DNA from: Brevibacillus fortis
GTDB taxonomy: Bacteria > Bacillota > Bacilli > Brevibacillales > Brevibacillaceae
Length of the DNA stretch: 64,000 nucleotides
Assembly (NCBI RefSeq): GCF_003013395.1
Contig: NZ_PXZM01000012.1
Coordinates: forward strand, 124,001-188,000
Direction of reading: 5' to 3'
Shown one piece after another: positions 16,629-25,436 of the stretch (positions are counted from its first letter, which is position 1; each line of letters opens with the position of its first letter). The position numbers and the translations under genes were made by a program. Under the pieces are notes generated by a model, which worked only from the letters and a program-made list of their open reading frames with translations, searched no databases and was not told the DNA's origin.

Positions 16629-17402
16629 ATGAAGAACAGAGGTATCGATGACCAAACCGTTCTAAAGCTGACCTATTCCATCGTCCAATTGGTCAAAGGA
16701 TTGGAAGCCCGCTTTCATCATGCCAAAGATTACGAGCTTATGCTGTTTGGCTACCAAATATCAACGATGATCAATCTGCTCGTCAGACTGCATACTCAAC
16801 TACATAATAAGCAGATTGCTCACAGCTTCCTTTTTGAATCGCGTAACCCTCTCCATCCCACAAGCGAAACATACACACATGTCCTTGCTTCGATTGCCCA
16901 GTTATCGGAATTGGTAAAGACATGGAGGTTCCCACATAAACAAATCGCAACATTCATTGAAGATCATTTGCGGCAATTACAAGCTTTTTACTTGATAGAA
17001 GACTATTCCCATCATCAAGCAAAGTCTATGGAACCGGGAGAGGCTTCCCCCTGCGAAGAGCCGATGCAATTAGAGCTGGGTGAGCAAACGAAAGCCGCTG
17101 ACGTTCCACCTATGCCTTCCCCAACCCCTCCATTGCTCGCAAACAACGCACGCATTGATACAGCCAACAACCAGAAATCACTACGTCAAAAGCCCCCATT
17201 ATTAGCACAAGCTGCGTCCATCCCTACTCCCGATAAAAACAGAAACAAATCCGTGCGTTCCAAGCCTGTAGCGAACGTGGAAAAAGTACGTGGCAAGAAA
17301 AAAATGCTCGCGAAGCGAGTGTCTGCACCTGCACGGCCTCCCTATGTACCGAACTCCGTAAAGGTACGTATCGGCAATGTCACCAAGGTCATCCACATAT
17401 GA
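16629..17402 (+). CDS. Hypothetical protein, helical N-terminus and basic proline-rich C-terminus
   Basis: I do not recognise this 257-residue protein. The first 140 residues look like a helical domain (VLKLTYSIVQLVKGLEARF, YQISTMINLLVRLHTQLHNK). A low-complexity Pro/Ala/Glu linker follows, with PPMPSPTPPLL at its centre. The C-terminal 70 residues are strongly basic (KVRGKKKMLAKRVSAPARPP) and end in VKVRIGNVTKVIHI. No signal peptide or membrane helix is seen. A disordered basic tail is common among spore-coat morphogenetic or cross-linked proteins, which would fit the locus, but this is only inferred. The start ATG 16629 follows GAGGT. The next gene begins 28 bases after its stop. Confidence 0.6.
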   Translation: MKNRGIDDQTVLKLTYSIVQLVKGLEARFHHAKDYELMLFGYQISTMINLLVRLHTQLHNKQIAHSFLFESRNPLHPTSETYTHVLASIAQLSELVKTWRFPHKQIATFIEDHLRQLQAFYLIEDYSHHQAKSMEPGEASPCEEPMQLELGEQTKAADVPPMPSPTPPLLANNARIDTANNQKSLRQKPPLLAQAASIPTPDKNRNKSVRSKPVANVEKVRGKKKMLAKRVSAPARPPYVPNSVKVRIGNVTKVIHI

Positions 17403-17430
17403 ACCTGAATCTAATGAAGGAGTAAGGGAT

Positions 17431-18354
17431 ATGGATCGTTTGGAATTGATCGAAGTGGCCGGCAATAGTTATGTGGTCTCCGGTAAATACGGGATCGGGG
17501 TCTATTTGGATAGGTCCAGCAAAACCGCTGTTTGCATTGATAGCGGCCCAAATGCCGCTGTCATCGAGAAAGTATGCACGAGAATCAGTGATCGAGGGTA
17601 TCAAATCCTTGCTGTTGTTCATACACATGGTCACGCTGTTAACCACGGTGGCAATCTCTATTTGAAAAAGAGGTTCCCCAACCTTCGCATCTATGCGACA
17701 CATTTGGCATCCTTTCTCATTGAAAATCCGCATCTTGAGCCTTTGGTTTTCGAGGCAGGTGGAGAGTCTGATACGAAGCCTGATCAAAACAAAGAGAATG
17801 CAGATGCACTTGTAACGGATTATCTTCCATCCGCCGATGGTATTTTTCACGTCCATACCATCCCATTCAAAATCGTCTCCTTACCTGGACATTCGCCGGG
17901 AATGGTCGGCTTTGTTACCCCTGATCATGTCCTTTACTGCGGAGATGCCTTGTTTGGTCCCAAAACATTGAACAAGCAGGATCTACTTTTTTTTAACGAT
18001 CTGAGGGCTGCCAGAAAAAGCTTCAAGAAGCTCTCGATGATGAAATTGAACGCTTATGTGCTTTACCACGGTGGAGCCTTTAAGACAGTAACCAGTTTAA
18101 TTAACAAGCATCTCACCCTTATGAAAGACACCTCTGCTTTTCTTGAAGCATTGATTCATGAGCAGCCAAGCACTCTCGAACAATTAGTCCAACAAGTCAT
18201 GAAAAAGTATAAGTTTGAAGATGACTTGCACCGCTACGGTTTGACTACTTCGATCATCCGCTCTTATGTAAAAGAGCTACTGCAAGAGAAACGAATTGTC
18301 GCAAAAGTGGACAATGGTCTACTGCTATTCAGTAAATCTGCGGCAACCATTTGA
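17431..18354 (+). CDS. MBL-fold hydrolase-like protein with altered metal motif
   Basis: From ATG 17431 (AAGGAGT upstream) the protein has 307 residues. The metallo-beta-lactamase fold is evident from the first strand region, VVHTHGHAVNHGGNLYL near residue 66, LPGHSPGMVGF near 157 and LYCGDALFG near 175. A helical C-terminal domain resembles a winged helix (EQPSTLEQLVQQVMKKY...). In its family the first motif reads THxHADHxGGN; here the Asp and third His are replaced by Val and Asn (positions 70 and 71), with a His one step later. The motif and the dinuclear metal site may therefore be changed or lost. The gene lies between the hypothetical protein and a large glycosyltransferase in the presumed spore-surface locus. 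Confidence 0.75.
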   Translation: MDRLELIEVAGNSYVVSGKYGIGVYLDRSSKTAVCIDSGPNAAVIEKVCTRISDRGYQILAVVHTHGHAVNHGGNLYLKKRFPNLRIYATHLASFLIENPHLEPLVFEAGGESDTKPDQNKENADALVTDYLPSADGIFHVHTIPFKIVSLPGHSPGMVGFVTPDHVLYCGDALFGPKTLNKQDLLFFNDLRAARKSFKKLSMMKLNAYVLYHGGAFKTVTSLINKHLTLMKDTSAFLEALIHEQPSTLEQLVQQVMKKYKFEDDLHRYGLTTSIIRSYVKELLQEKRIVAKVDNGLLLFSKSAATI

Positions 18355-18380
18355 ACAAAGGGTATATATGGGGGTGTACC

Positions 18381-20252
18381 ATGGATAAAAAACGTATTTT
18401 GATCGGTAGTCCCATTCAACAATTCCCGATCATTCTGGAGGAATTCCTTCAATCCCTCACGGAGCTGACTACCAAAAACGAACTGGTTCATTACATGTTC
18501 ATTGACGATAACAAAGACCCACTATCCCGTACACACTTGGCTGAGTTCGAGAAGGCGAACAAACGAACAGTCATCCTCAAAAACACAGACGATGACACGT
18601 ATGTCCGAAATGAAATGACCCATTATTGGACGGAACGAAATATTTGGAAAGTAGCGCAAATGAAAGATACGATTATCTCCTATGCGCTCAAGGAAGGTTT
18701 CGATTACTTGTTTTTGATCGATTCCGATCTCGTTTTACATCCTCACACCCTGCAACAATTGCTTCAAGCCAATAAAGATATTATCTCCAACATTTACTGG
18801 ACGCGTTGGCAGCCTGATTCGATTGAGCTTCCTCAAGTTTGGCTGATGGATCAATACACGCTGACACGCGAAGGCGCGTCCGAATCAGCGGAGAACCAAA
18901 ACTTTTTAGAGATGCTGCGCAAACCGGGTGTGTATGAGGTAGGAGGCCTCGGTGCATGCACGTTAATCCATCGAAAGGTCTTGGAGGCAGGCGTCAGCTT
19001 TAAACGAATAGCTAACTTGTCGTTCTGGGGAGAAGATCGGCATTTTTGCGTTCGGGCTGTAGCTATGGGCTTTTCTTTGCATGTGGATACGCACCTTCCT
19101 GGGTACCACATCTACCGTCAGTCGGATCTGGCAGGAGTGAACCAGTATCGCAAAAAAAATGGCATGACTGCGGGGAAAGCGAATCAAATTTCAATCAGTT
19201 TATGCATGATCGTCAAAAATGAAGAAGACGCTCTGGAGCGTTGCCTCTCCACCGTTGCAGACCTCGTCGATGAAATCATTATCGTCGACACGGGTTCAAC
19301 AGACCGGACGAAAGAAATTGCGTCCAACTATGGCTGCACCCTTTATGATTTTGAGTGGATTGATGATTTTTCAGCTGCACGAAACTACGCGTTCAGCAAG
19401 GCAACATGCCCCTATATTTTGTGGCTGGATGCAGACGATATCCTTCTGGAGAAAGACCGTCAGCTCTTCCGCGAGTTGAAGCTTGCGTTGAATTACAGCA
19501 TCGATAGTGTCACGATGAACTACAACCTTTCTGTGGACAGCAATGGGAATGTGTCATACAGTATTCGCCGCAATCGCCTCGTAAAACGCGACCGTCGTTT
19601 TCGCTGGATCGGACCCGTCCATGAGTATTTGGAAGTGAGCGGAAACGTCATCAACAGTGATATATCCATCACGCATAACAAGCAGAAGGAATACACGGAC
19701 CGCAATCTGCAAATCTATCGACGCCGGGATGCCAAAGGGGAAGACTTCTCTCCACGGGACTTGTACTATTATGCGAATGAATTGCGCGACAATCAGTATC
19801 ATGAAGAGGCCATTACTTTTTACACGAAGTTCCTGAACACCCAACAAGGCTGGGTAGAAGACAACATTAACGCTTGCTTGAAGTTGGCGAATTGCTATTC
19901 TCATCTATACGAGAGACAAAATGTTTTGTCATCGCTATATCGTACGTTCAGCTACGATCGTCCACGGGCGGAAGCGTGCTGCCAGATCGGAGCCTTTCAC
20001 GTCGAAGATAAAAATTGGCTGGTCGCCATTTTTTGGTATGATCTCGCCACAAAAGTGGAGCGACCTGCTGAAAAGCTCGCACACATCGACCACGTTTCCT
20101 GGACGTGGCTACCTCATCTTCAACTCTGCTTATGCTATTCTCAAATGGGTGACAACGAGAAATCACGTCACCACAATGATATTGCCTACTCATACAACCC
20201 AACCCACCACAGCATCCTCTACAACAAAAGGTATTTTGAGTCTCTGACCTGA
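18381..20252 (+). CDS. Two-domain glycosyltransferase with C-terminal TPR-like region
   Basis: Start chosen at ATG 18381 after GGGGGTG; a TTG at 18351 overlapping the previous gene is less likely. The 623-residue protein joins two glycosyltransferase modules. Residues 1-265 resemble Anp1/mannan-type or GT-A enzymes (ILIGSPIQQFPIILEEFLQSL, FDYLFLIDSDLVL with a DSD motif, VGGLGACTLIHRKVL, FWGEDRHFCVRA). Residues 275-500 are a family 2 domain (ISLCMIVKNEEDALERCL, IVDTGSTDRT, ILWLDADDI, RWIGPVHEYL). The rest is helical and TPR-like. The second module is closely related to the enzyme at 10487-11635. Such a fusion could add two consecutive sugars to one acceptor. Confidence 0.82.
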   Translation: MDKKRILIGSPIQQFPIILEEFLQSLTELTTKNELVHYMFIDDNKDPLSRTHLAEFEKANKRTVILKNTDDDTYVRNEMTHYWTERNIWKVAQMKDTIISYALKEGFDYLFLIDSDLVLHPHTLQQLLQANKDIISNIYWTRWQPDSIELPQVWLMDQYTLTREGASESAENQNFLEMLRKPGVYEVGGLGACTLIHRKVLEAGVSFKRIANLSFWGEDRHFCVRAVAMGFSLHVDTHLPGYHIYRQSDLAGVNQYRKKNGMTAGKANQISISLCMIVKNEEDALERCLSTVADLVDEIIIVDTGSTDRTKEIASNYGCTLYDFEWIDDFSAARNYAFSKATCPYILWLDADDILLEKDRQLFRELKLALNYSIDSVTMNYNLSVDSNGNVSYSIRRNRLVKRDRRFRWIGPVHEYLEVSGNVINSDISITHNKQKEYTDRNLQIYRRRDAKGEDFSPRDLYYYANELRDNQYHEEAITFYTKFLNTQQGWVEDNINACLKLANCYSHLYERQNVLSSLYRTFSYDRPRAEACCQIGAFHVEDKNWLVAIFWYDLATKVERPAEKLAHIDHVSWTWLPHLQLCLCYSQMGDNEKSRHHNDIAYSYNPTHHSILYNKRYFESLT

Positions 20253-20275
20253 CTTCCCTCGTGATCATGAAAAAG

Positions 20276-20290
20276 TTACCCACCCTGTGG
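20276..20290 (+). terminator. Possible weak terminator hairpin after glycosyltransferase
   Basis: ACCCACCCTGTGGGT forms a short GC-rich hairpin 24 bases after the glycosyltransferase stop, but no T tract follows. It is a candidate only. Confidence 0.3.
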
Positions 20291-20350
20291 GTGAATGTAT
20301 ACATGCCAGAAGCAATGGTGGTCTATTTTTTGATGAGCACGGCGCTTACG

Positions 20351-20389
20351 AAAAAAGCTGACTGCACTCTCACATGCAGTCAGCTTTTT
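20351..20389. terminator. Intrinsic terminator between converging genes
   Basis: AAAAAAGCTGACTGCA and TGCAGTCAGCTTTTT form a 14-base perfect stem with an eight-base loop and A/T tracts on both sides. It serves both the glycosyltransferase gene and the PhnA-like gene. Confidence 0.85.
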
Positions 20390-20397
20390 CTCGTCCA

Positions 20398-20739
20398 TTA
20401 CACCTTTTTCACAAATTCCGATTTCAATTTCATCGCGCCAAAACCATCGATTTTACAATCAATATCATGGTCCCCATCAATCAGGCGAATGTTTTTTACT
20501 TTTGTTCCTATTTTTACAACTAATGAAGTTCCTTTTACCTTGAGGTCTTTAATGACCGTTACTGTGTCGCCGTCGTTAAGGACATTTCCATTTGCATCTT
20601 TGATGACTTTATTATCTTCACCATTATCGTTGCCTGCTTGGAGCGTCCACTCATGGCTGCATTCCGGGCAAATCAAGGAGCTTCCATCTTCGTACGTGTA
20701 TTCCGAATTACATTTTGGGCAATTTGGCAATTGACTCAT
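20398..20739 (-). CDS. yjdM: PhnA/YjdM-family zinc ribbon protein
   Basis: A 113-residue cytoplasmic protein starting at ATG 20739, with GGAGG eleven bases upstream. The N-terminus is a zinc ribbon ([16 protein letters not shown]...[10 protein letters not shown], two CxxC pairs). The C-terminal domain is the conserved PhnA beta fold ([34 protein letters not shown]). The family is often labelled alkylphosphonate utilisation, but that name comes from an old map assignment, and its actual role is not established. It is not linked to the phosphonate-type operon 15 kb away and has no obvious partner here. Confidence 0.88.
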   Translation of the reverse strand: MSQLPNCPKCNSEYTYEDGSSLICPECSHEWTLQAGNDNGEDNKVIKDANGNVLNDGDTVTVIKDLKVKGTSLVVKIGTKVKNIRLIDGDHDIDCKIDGFGAMKLKSEFVKKV

Positions 20740-20802
20740 CTTTGATATAACCTCCATTCGATACTGTCCATTCTATCATAACTAGCCTGAAAACCTGGCC
20801 AC

Positions 20803-22623
20803 CTACCCAGTAAGCCCTTCGTCCCGTGCTTTTTTAACGGCCTCTTCGCGATTCTTTACACCCAGTTTTGCATAAATCACTGTGGTGCAATTGCGTACCG
20901 TTCCTTCCGAAAGAAAGATTTTCTCCGCGATTGTTTTCATACGAAGCCCCTCTACTAACGAGGCCAGTATGCCTCTTTCCCGTTCCGTCAACCCGTAGGG
21001 ACACTCGCGTCCTTGCTTTTTGCGAAGTCCATTCAGCTCTTCTTGCTGCAAGCGCATTTCTTTGAAAAGGACATCAGCAATCTTATGGTTAATCAACGCT
21101 TCACCCTGATGAACAACTCGTATCGCCTCTACGAGCTCGACCGGACTAACTGATTTTAACAAGTAGCCATTCGCGCCTCTCCCTAGCGTTTCAGTCGCAA
21201 GGGCTGTTTCTTCGAAGGTCGTCAGCATAATGACACGCATACCCGGCCACCGCTCACGTATCGCTTGTAGAGTCTTCGCCCCGTCCATGACAGGCATTTG
21301 AACGTCCAAAAGTACGACGTCGGGCTTTTCTTTTGGAATGATGTCGAGTGCCTCCAAGCCGTTCTCTGCGACCCCGACCACCTGCAAATCTTGCTGATTA
21401 TGTAACACGAGTTGCAAGCTTTCCCTCACAAAGGACTGATCATCGACGATCAGGATGCGTATGCCTGCACTTGGTACAGCCTGCATAGCTGGTAGACAAC
21501 AAATGACCGTCACGCCTCCTTCGTTCATACAATGGATCGATAATCCTCCCTGAAGTGCTTCAAGCCTTTCCTTCATCGATTGCAAACCAAATCCGAATTC
21601 GATCGTCCCATTTCCTTCCCCATTATCTTCGACCTGCAACCGGATCTGGGCTTGTTCAAAGTAAAGCCCCACTTGAATTTGTGATGCTTTTCCGTGGCGC
21701 ACAGCATTGGTCAATGTTTCTTGCAAGCAGCGGTACAAAGTCAGCTTTACGGAACGGCTCAACGCATACTCAGTACCGTACATACGCAGCTTGACGGACA
21801 CCCCTGTAGCCACCTGAAATTGCCCGATCAATTCAACGAAGGCGGACTCCATCGTCGTAGCAGATTCATAGCCATTATGAGCCCACTTGTGGAAAATCCC
21901 TCTGGACTCATCCAAGCCTTGTCGGGCCATCTGCAAAAGCATGTCCAGCCGACTAGCCTCCGCATCTGGTATTTTAGACCGAAGCATCTCCATACCCATA
22001 ATAAGCGATGTCATCGTGTGTCCGATCGTGTCATGCAGCTCTCTGGACATTTTGTTCCGTTCTTCCAGCAGCGTAATTTCCTCCACCTGAGAAGCGTATT
22101 GCTCCAATATGTGGTTCTGGTGTTGAATAATCAGGCCTTGCTTGTGCATACGGCTAAGCAATTGAAAAGCAAAACCAAGCGCATATGCCGCGAAATGGTA
22201 CACAATTAGATCGCTTACGACTATAGGCTCGAAATCAAACCCAATTGCCTCGCCCACAAGAAGCGGGATCGCCAATATCGCTAATGGTCCCGTCCAGCGA
22301 TAAGATCGTTCCACACTGTGATATCCGATGAGAAAAGCGATGGGGACAAATTGCCATCTTACTCCTTCAAAATAGAAGTTCAAGGCAATGCACAAGCTTC
22401 CACTCAAAATAATCTCAGCGAACAAATATAGGTTACGCGAGTATCGACGCAAACAACTGGGGACGACAAGCGCCAAGAACGAAACGATCAATGCAATCAC
22501 GAGTGGATAAGGCAATTGATCTTGATAGCGGACAAGGCCGAGAATAATCGTCACCCCCCACATAAAGTGGATCGTGAAGATCATCCAGTCGACCCATAAC
22601 CATCGTTTAACAAATGCAAGCAA
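20803..22623 (-). CDS. Membrane histidine kinase fused to LuxR-type response regulator (copy 1)
   Basis: The start is set at TTG 22623, six bases after GAGGTG. This aligns exactly with the start of the paralogue at 55818 (LLAFVKRW against MLSMIKKW). The 606-residue protein has about five or six membrane helices (residues 10-160), a coiled linker and a HisKA_3 dimerisation domain with phospho-His in SRELHDTIGH (about His197). These are followed by a HATPase domain (VEDNGEGNG, FGFGLQSMKERLEAL), a receiver domain (LIVDDQSF, VVLLDVQMPVMDG with Asp about 440, Lys in GYLLKS) and a C-terminal LuxR/NarL helix-turn-helix. Normally kinase and regulator are separate DesK/LiaS-LiaR-type genes. Here one polypeptide would be a membrane-bound transcription factor. 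It is divergent from a serine hydrolase gene. Confidence 0.88.
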   Translation of the reverse strand: MLAFVKRWLWVDWMIFTIHFMWGVTIILGLVRYQDQLPYPLVIALIVSFLALVVPSCLRRYSRNLYLFAEIILSGSLCIALNFYFEGVRWQFVPIAFLIGYHSVERSYRWTGPLAILAIPLLVGEAIGFDFEPIVVSDLIVYHFAAYALGFAFQLLSRMHKQGLIIQHQNHILEQYASQVEEITLLEERNKMSRELHDTIGHTMTSLIMGMEMLRSKIPDAEASRLDMLLQMARQGLDESRGIFHKWAHNGYESATTMESAFVELIGQFQVATGVSVKLRMYGTEYALSRSVKLTLYRCLQETLTNAVRHGKASQIQVGLYFEQAQIRLQVEDNGEGNGTIEFGFGLQSMKERLEALQGGLSIHCMNEGGVTVICCLPAMQAVPSAGIRILIVDDQSFVRESLQLVLHNQQDLQVVGVAENGLEALDIIPKEKPDVVLLDVQMPVMDGAKTLQAIRERWPGMRVIMLTTFEETALATETLGRGANGYLLKSVSPVELVEAIRVVHQGEALINHKIADVLFKEMRLQQEELNGLRKKQGRECPYGLTERERGILASLVEGLRMKTIAEKIFLSEGTVRNCTTVIYAKLGVKNREEAVKKARDEGLTG

Positions 22624-22700
22624 TTGGCACACCTCATCTACACCCAAACTTTTCCCCATTATATTATCAGATGACGACCATCTACTATCACGATAAACAA

Positions 22701-22713
22701 TGACATTCTGTTA
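22701..22713. promoter_or_regulatory. Candidate operator, TGACA-N3-TGTTA
   Basis: TGACATTCTGTTA differs by one base from the palindrome TGACA-N3-TGTCA found at 53708 and 55936. It lies midway between the two divergent genes, 78 bases from the kinase-regulator start and 89 from the hydrolase start. Confidence 0.5.
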
Positions 22714-22801
22714 CTTCTCTCCGTGATACTCATCGACCTATACTCATCCCTATCGCTGGCTTACAACAACTGACTGACGATAATCGCGAAAGGTGATGAA
22801 C

Positions 22802-24694
22802 ATGACATTATTTGCTCTACGAAAATGGTTTGCCGTTCTTCTCGTATCCTGCCTCATGCTGATACAGCCCCTATCTGTGGTCAATGCTCGCTCGCCGCTT
22901 ACTGCTCCTTCCATCGAACAAGTAGTTGATCCCCTCATGAAAAGTGAAATGAACAACTTGCATATCCCGGGTGCAGCCATTGTCATTACACAGGGAGATC
23001 GCATCATTTTTAGAAAAGGCTATGGTTTTGCCGACATCGAACAGCAAATCCCCGTTGATCCTGAGCGTACGGTGTTTCGAATCGGTTCTGTGACCAAGTC
23101 GCTTACAGCTACTGCAGCGATGCAGCTAGTGGAAAAAGGCAAACTTTCCTTACACGAAGATTTGAATACCGTAATAAAAGACTACAAAATTTCCAATAAT
23201 CGTTACGGCCCGATCACACTCCACCACCTACTCACACATACGGCCGGCTTAGATGAAAAGATTTATAAAAGAGACAACCGCCAGACTGTGATACCGGAAT
23301 TTTCGACCGAGACGGTAAATGAAACGCTTCAGTCGCAGGAGACGATTTTCACGCCAGGCAGCAAATTTCAATACAGTAATGCCGGCACCGGATTGTTAGG
23401 AAGTGTAGTCGAGCAAGCTTCCGGTCAATCTTTGCATGACTATATGCGGGAGAATATCTTCCGCCCGCTAGGTATGGATTCCGCCGAATTGTATCTCCCA
23501 CAGGACAGGAGCAATCTGGCCAAAAGCTATTATTACGACGGAAACAGCTATCAAACGATTCCTTATTCGGGAATTATTTTCCCAGGAAGTGGCGCGGCTA
23601 ATATGGCACCGGTCGACTTCGCTCCCTATATGATCGCCCATCTTTCAGGCGGCAGCTATAACGGCACAGCTCTGCTCAAGCCAGAAACTGTAGAGCTTAT
23701 GCATGCCCAGCAATTCGCGGCCCATAAACGCATGCACGGCATCGGCTACGGCTTTTTTAAAGGAGAGACGAAAAGCGGCATTCCTACCCTATGGGCAAAC
23801 GGTGGGATTGATGGCTTTATCTCGAAAATGGTGCTGATTCCCTCAGAATCAATTGGCATCTTTCTGACTGTGAACGCCACGCATGCAGGCTTGAAGCTGC
23901 ACGGGAAGGTCGTGAACGCGTTTGCCGATAAGCTACTGACAGAGCAAGTCCGCAAGCCCCTAACTCCTGTTGATGGAACCATAGACGAATTAAAAAAAGT
24001 GGAAGGTCAATATCTGCTTACCTTGACGCCCGAGAATGGCTGGGGCAAAGGGCTTCGGCTGCTCAGCAGTTACACCTACACAGTGCAGGCATTGGACGCG
24101 CAGACGATATCCGTGACTGGTTTGTTCCAGAATGAAGGACAGCAATCCCTCGAGAAAAAGTTTGTGCAAGTAGACGATCATTTCTTTCAAGAGATCGGCG
24201 GTGAGGAACAGCTATATTTTCACGAGGAACAAGGGAAATTTTATATGACAGGACCGATGAACTTTTCGCTTCCTCGCATCTCCTTCATCGAAAGTCCGTC
24301 TGTTCTCATGGCTCTGTATGTGATTCCTGGAATCGTGTTCACCCTTCTTTCGCTCGTCTGGATCGCTCGTTTCGGACTACGCAAATGGCGTAAACAATCG
24401 TACGTCATTTCGAAGATCGTTCCGATTATAGCTCTGCTTCATAGCTTATTTTTTATCATCCAATTCACCTATGCGAACGAATCACTGGTATACGGCTACC
24501 CGGCCTTCTACCAAGTGGTTGTCGCATCCCTTCCGATTTTTTCGTTGGCCGTCTCCGCTTATTTGCTACTGCGAATCGGAACAGCCAAGGAGCGCGATCG
24601 CTGGAAGGTAGCGAATGGCACAGCAGCGGTACTCTCCATCCTGTATACTGGCTATTTATTTTACTGGAACTTTCTTTCGATTCATTTCACATAA
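22802..24694 (+). CDS. Membrane-anchored beta-lactamase-fold serine hydrolase
   Basis: The start ATG 22802 follows AAAGGTG by six bases; an ATG at 22796 and a GTG at 22793 are alternatives. After a signal peptide (hydrophobic residues 10-28), residues 40-370 form a class C beta-lactamase/penicillin-binding fold. It has SxxK in IGSVTKS (nucleophile Ser about 96), the YSN triad at about residues 191-193 and a third motif ANGG instead of the usual HxG/KTG. About 110 residues of beta-rich sequence follow, then four C-terminal membrane helices. Such proteins act as D-Ala-D-Ala peptidases, esterases or beta-lactam-modifying enzymes at the outer membrane face. The divergent kinase-regulator probably controls it. 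Confidence 0.85.
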   Translation: MTLFALRKWFAVLLVSCLMLIQPLSVVNARSPLTAPSIEQVVDPLMKSEMNNLHIPGAAIVITQGDRIIFRKGYGFADIEQQIPVDPERTVFRIGSVTKSLTATAAMQLVEKGKLSLHEDLNTVIKDYKISNNRYGPITLHHLLTHTAGLDEKIYKRDNRQTVIPEFSTETVNETLQSQETIFTPGSKFQYSNAGTGLLGSVVEQASGQSLHDYMRENIFRPLGMDSAELYLPQDRSNLAKSYYYDGNSYQTIPYSGIIFPGSGAANMAPVDFAPYMIAHLSGGSYNGTALLKPETVELMHAQQFAAHKRMHGIGYGFFKGETKSGIPTLWANGGIDGFISKMVLIPSESIGIFLTVNATHAGLKLHGKVVNAFADKLLTEQVRKPLTPVDGTIDELKKVEGQYLLTLTPENGWGKGLRLLSSYTYTVQALDAQTISVTGLFQNEGQQSLEKKFVQVDDHFFQEIGGEEQLYFHEEQGKFYMTGPMNFSLPRISFIESPSVLMALYVIPGIVFTLLSLVWIARFGLRKWRKQSYVISKIVPIIALLHSLFFIIQFTYANESLVYGYPAFYQVVVASLPIFSLAVSAYLLLRIGTAKERDRWKVANGTAAVLSILYTGYLFYWNFLSIHFT

Positions 24695-24780
24695 CGCTTT
24701 ACAGTTGCGCCATTTTTTTCAGCATAATGTTTGACCCAAGGAACTACCATTAAACTAAGCCGCATAAGGAGGAACGAACC

Positions 24781-25329
24781 ATGAGTACTTCAAGCTTAAC
24801 AATCGGGATTATTCTGGGCAGCTCTCGCCCAGGCCGAGTCAGTCCCCAAGTAGGTGCGTGGCTCAAAGGAGTTGCCGATCAACGAGGAGACGCAGCTTAT
24901 GAAATCGTTGATATTGCGGACTTTCACTTACCGTTCTTTGGCGATCCGAATGGTGAGCAACAAGTAGCCGCATGGGCGGCAAAGCTATCCAGCCTAGATG
25001 GATTCGTTTTCGTTACCGCCGAATACAACCACAGCATCACAGGGGTATTAAAAAACGCACTCGACCTCGCCCGCAAGGAATGGTACAACAAAGCGGCTGG
25101 TATCGTCAGCTATGGTTCATCAGGCGGAACTCGTGCAGCAGAGCACTTGCGTGGAATCCTGGGGGAATTGCAGGTTGCCGACGTTCGTATACAACCTGCA
25201 TTCAATCTATTTACTGATTTTGAAAATTACACGGTCTTTAAACCATCCGAATTGCACATCCCACATATAAACGACATGTTAAATCAAGTGATTAGTTGGT
25301 CAACGGCACTACAATCGGTTCGAGACTAA
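24781..25329 (+). CDS. NAD(P)H-dependent FMN reductase
   Basis: A 182-residue flavodoxin-fold enzyme. The phosphate-binding loop IILGSSRPGRVSPQVGAWL and the FMN-contacting motif FVTAEYNHSITGVLKNALD (residues about 78-96) are diagnostic of the NADPH-dependent FMN reductase family. A YGSSGGTRAAEHLRGIL loop follows. It reduces FMN or azo/quinone compounds in the cytoplasm. AAGGAGG lies eight bases before the ATG. The gene is 86 bases downstream of the membrane hydrolase, in the same direction, so it may or may not share a transcript with it. Confidence 0.92.
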   Translation: MSTSSLTIGIILGSSRPGRVSPQVGAWLKGVADQRGDAAYEIVDIADFHLPFFGDPNGEQQVAAWAAKLSSLDGFVFVTAEYNHSITGVLKNALDLARKEWYNKAAGIVSYGSSGGTRAAEHLRGILGELQVADVRIQPAFNLFTDFENYTVFKPSELHIPHINDMLNQVISWSTALQSVRD

Positions 25330-25361
25330 TAAGAAAACCTCTATCGAGGCCTTTTCAAGGA

Positions 25362-25421
25362 GGAGCGACCGCGTTTTAGCGGAAAGTTTCCATGCGCTCC
25401 GGAATTTATTTTATAAATTCC
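25362..25421. other. Pair of inverted repeats in short intergenic region
   Basis: GGAGCG...CGCTCC (25362-25400), containing the inner pairs CCGC/GCGG and GGAAA/TTTCC, is followed by GGAATTTAT-TTT-ATAAATTCC (25401-25421). The latter is a perfect nine-base palindrome. Their function is unknown; they may be folded RNA ends. Confidence 0.4.
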
Positions 25422-25436
25422 TATACGACAGAAAAA

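Noticed and set aside
18351..18380. TTG at 18351 as start of the two-domain glycosyltransferase
   Set aside because: The ATG at 18381 has a better ribosome binding site and begins right at the conserved domain.
20398..20739. PhnA-like gene as part of the phosphonate system at 1-6.4 kb
   Set aside because: It is 14 kb away on its own transcript, and the PhnA name does not rest on proven phosphonate chemistry.
25362..25421. Riboswitch or small RNA gene in the 25.3-25.5 kb gap
   Set aside because: Two inverted repeats are visible, but no known aptamer pattern or promoter was recognised.
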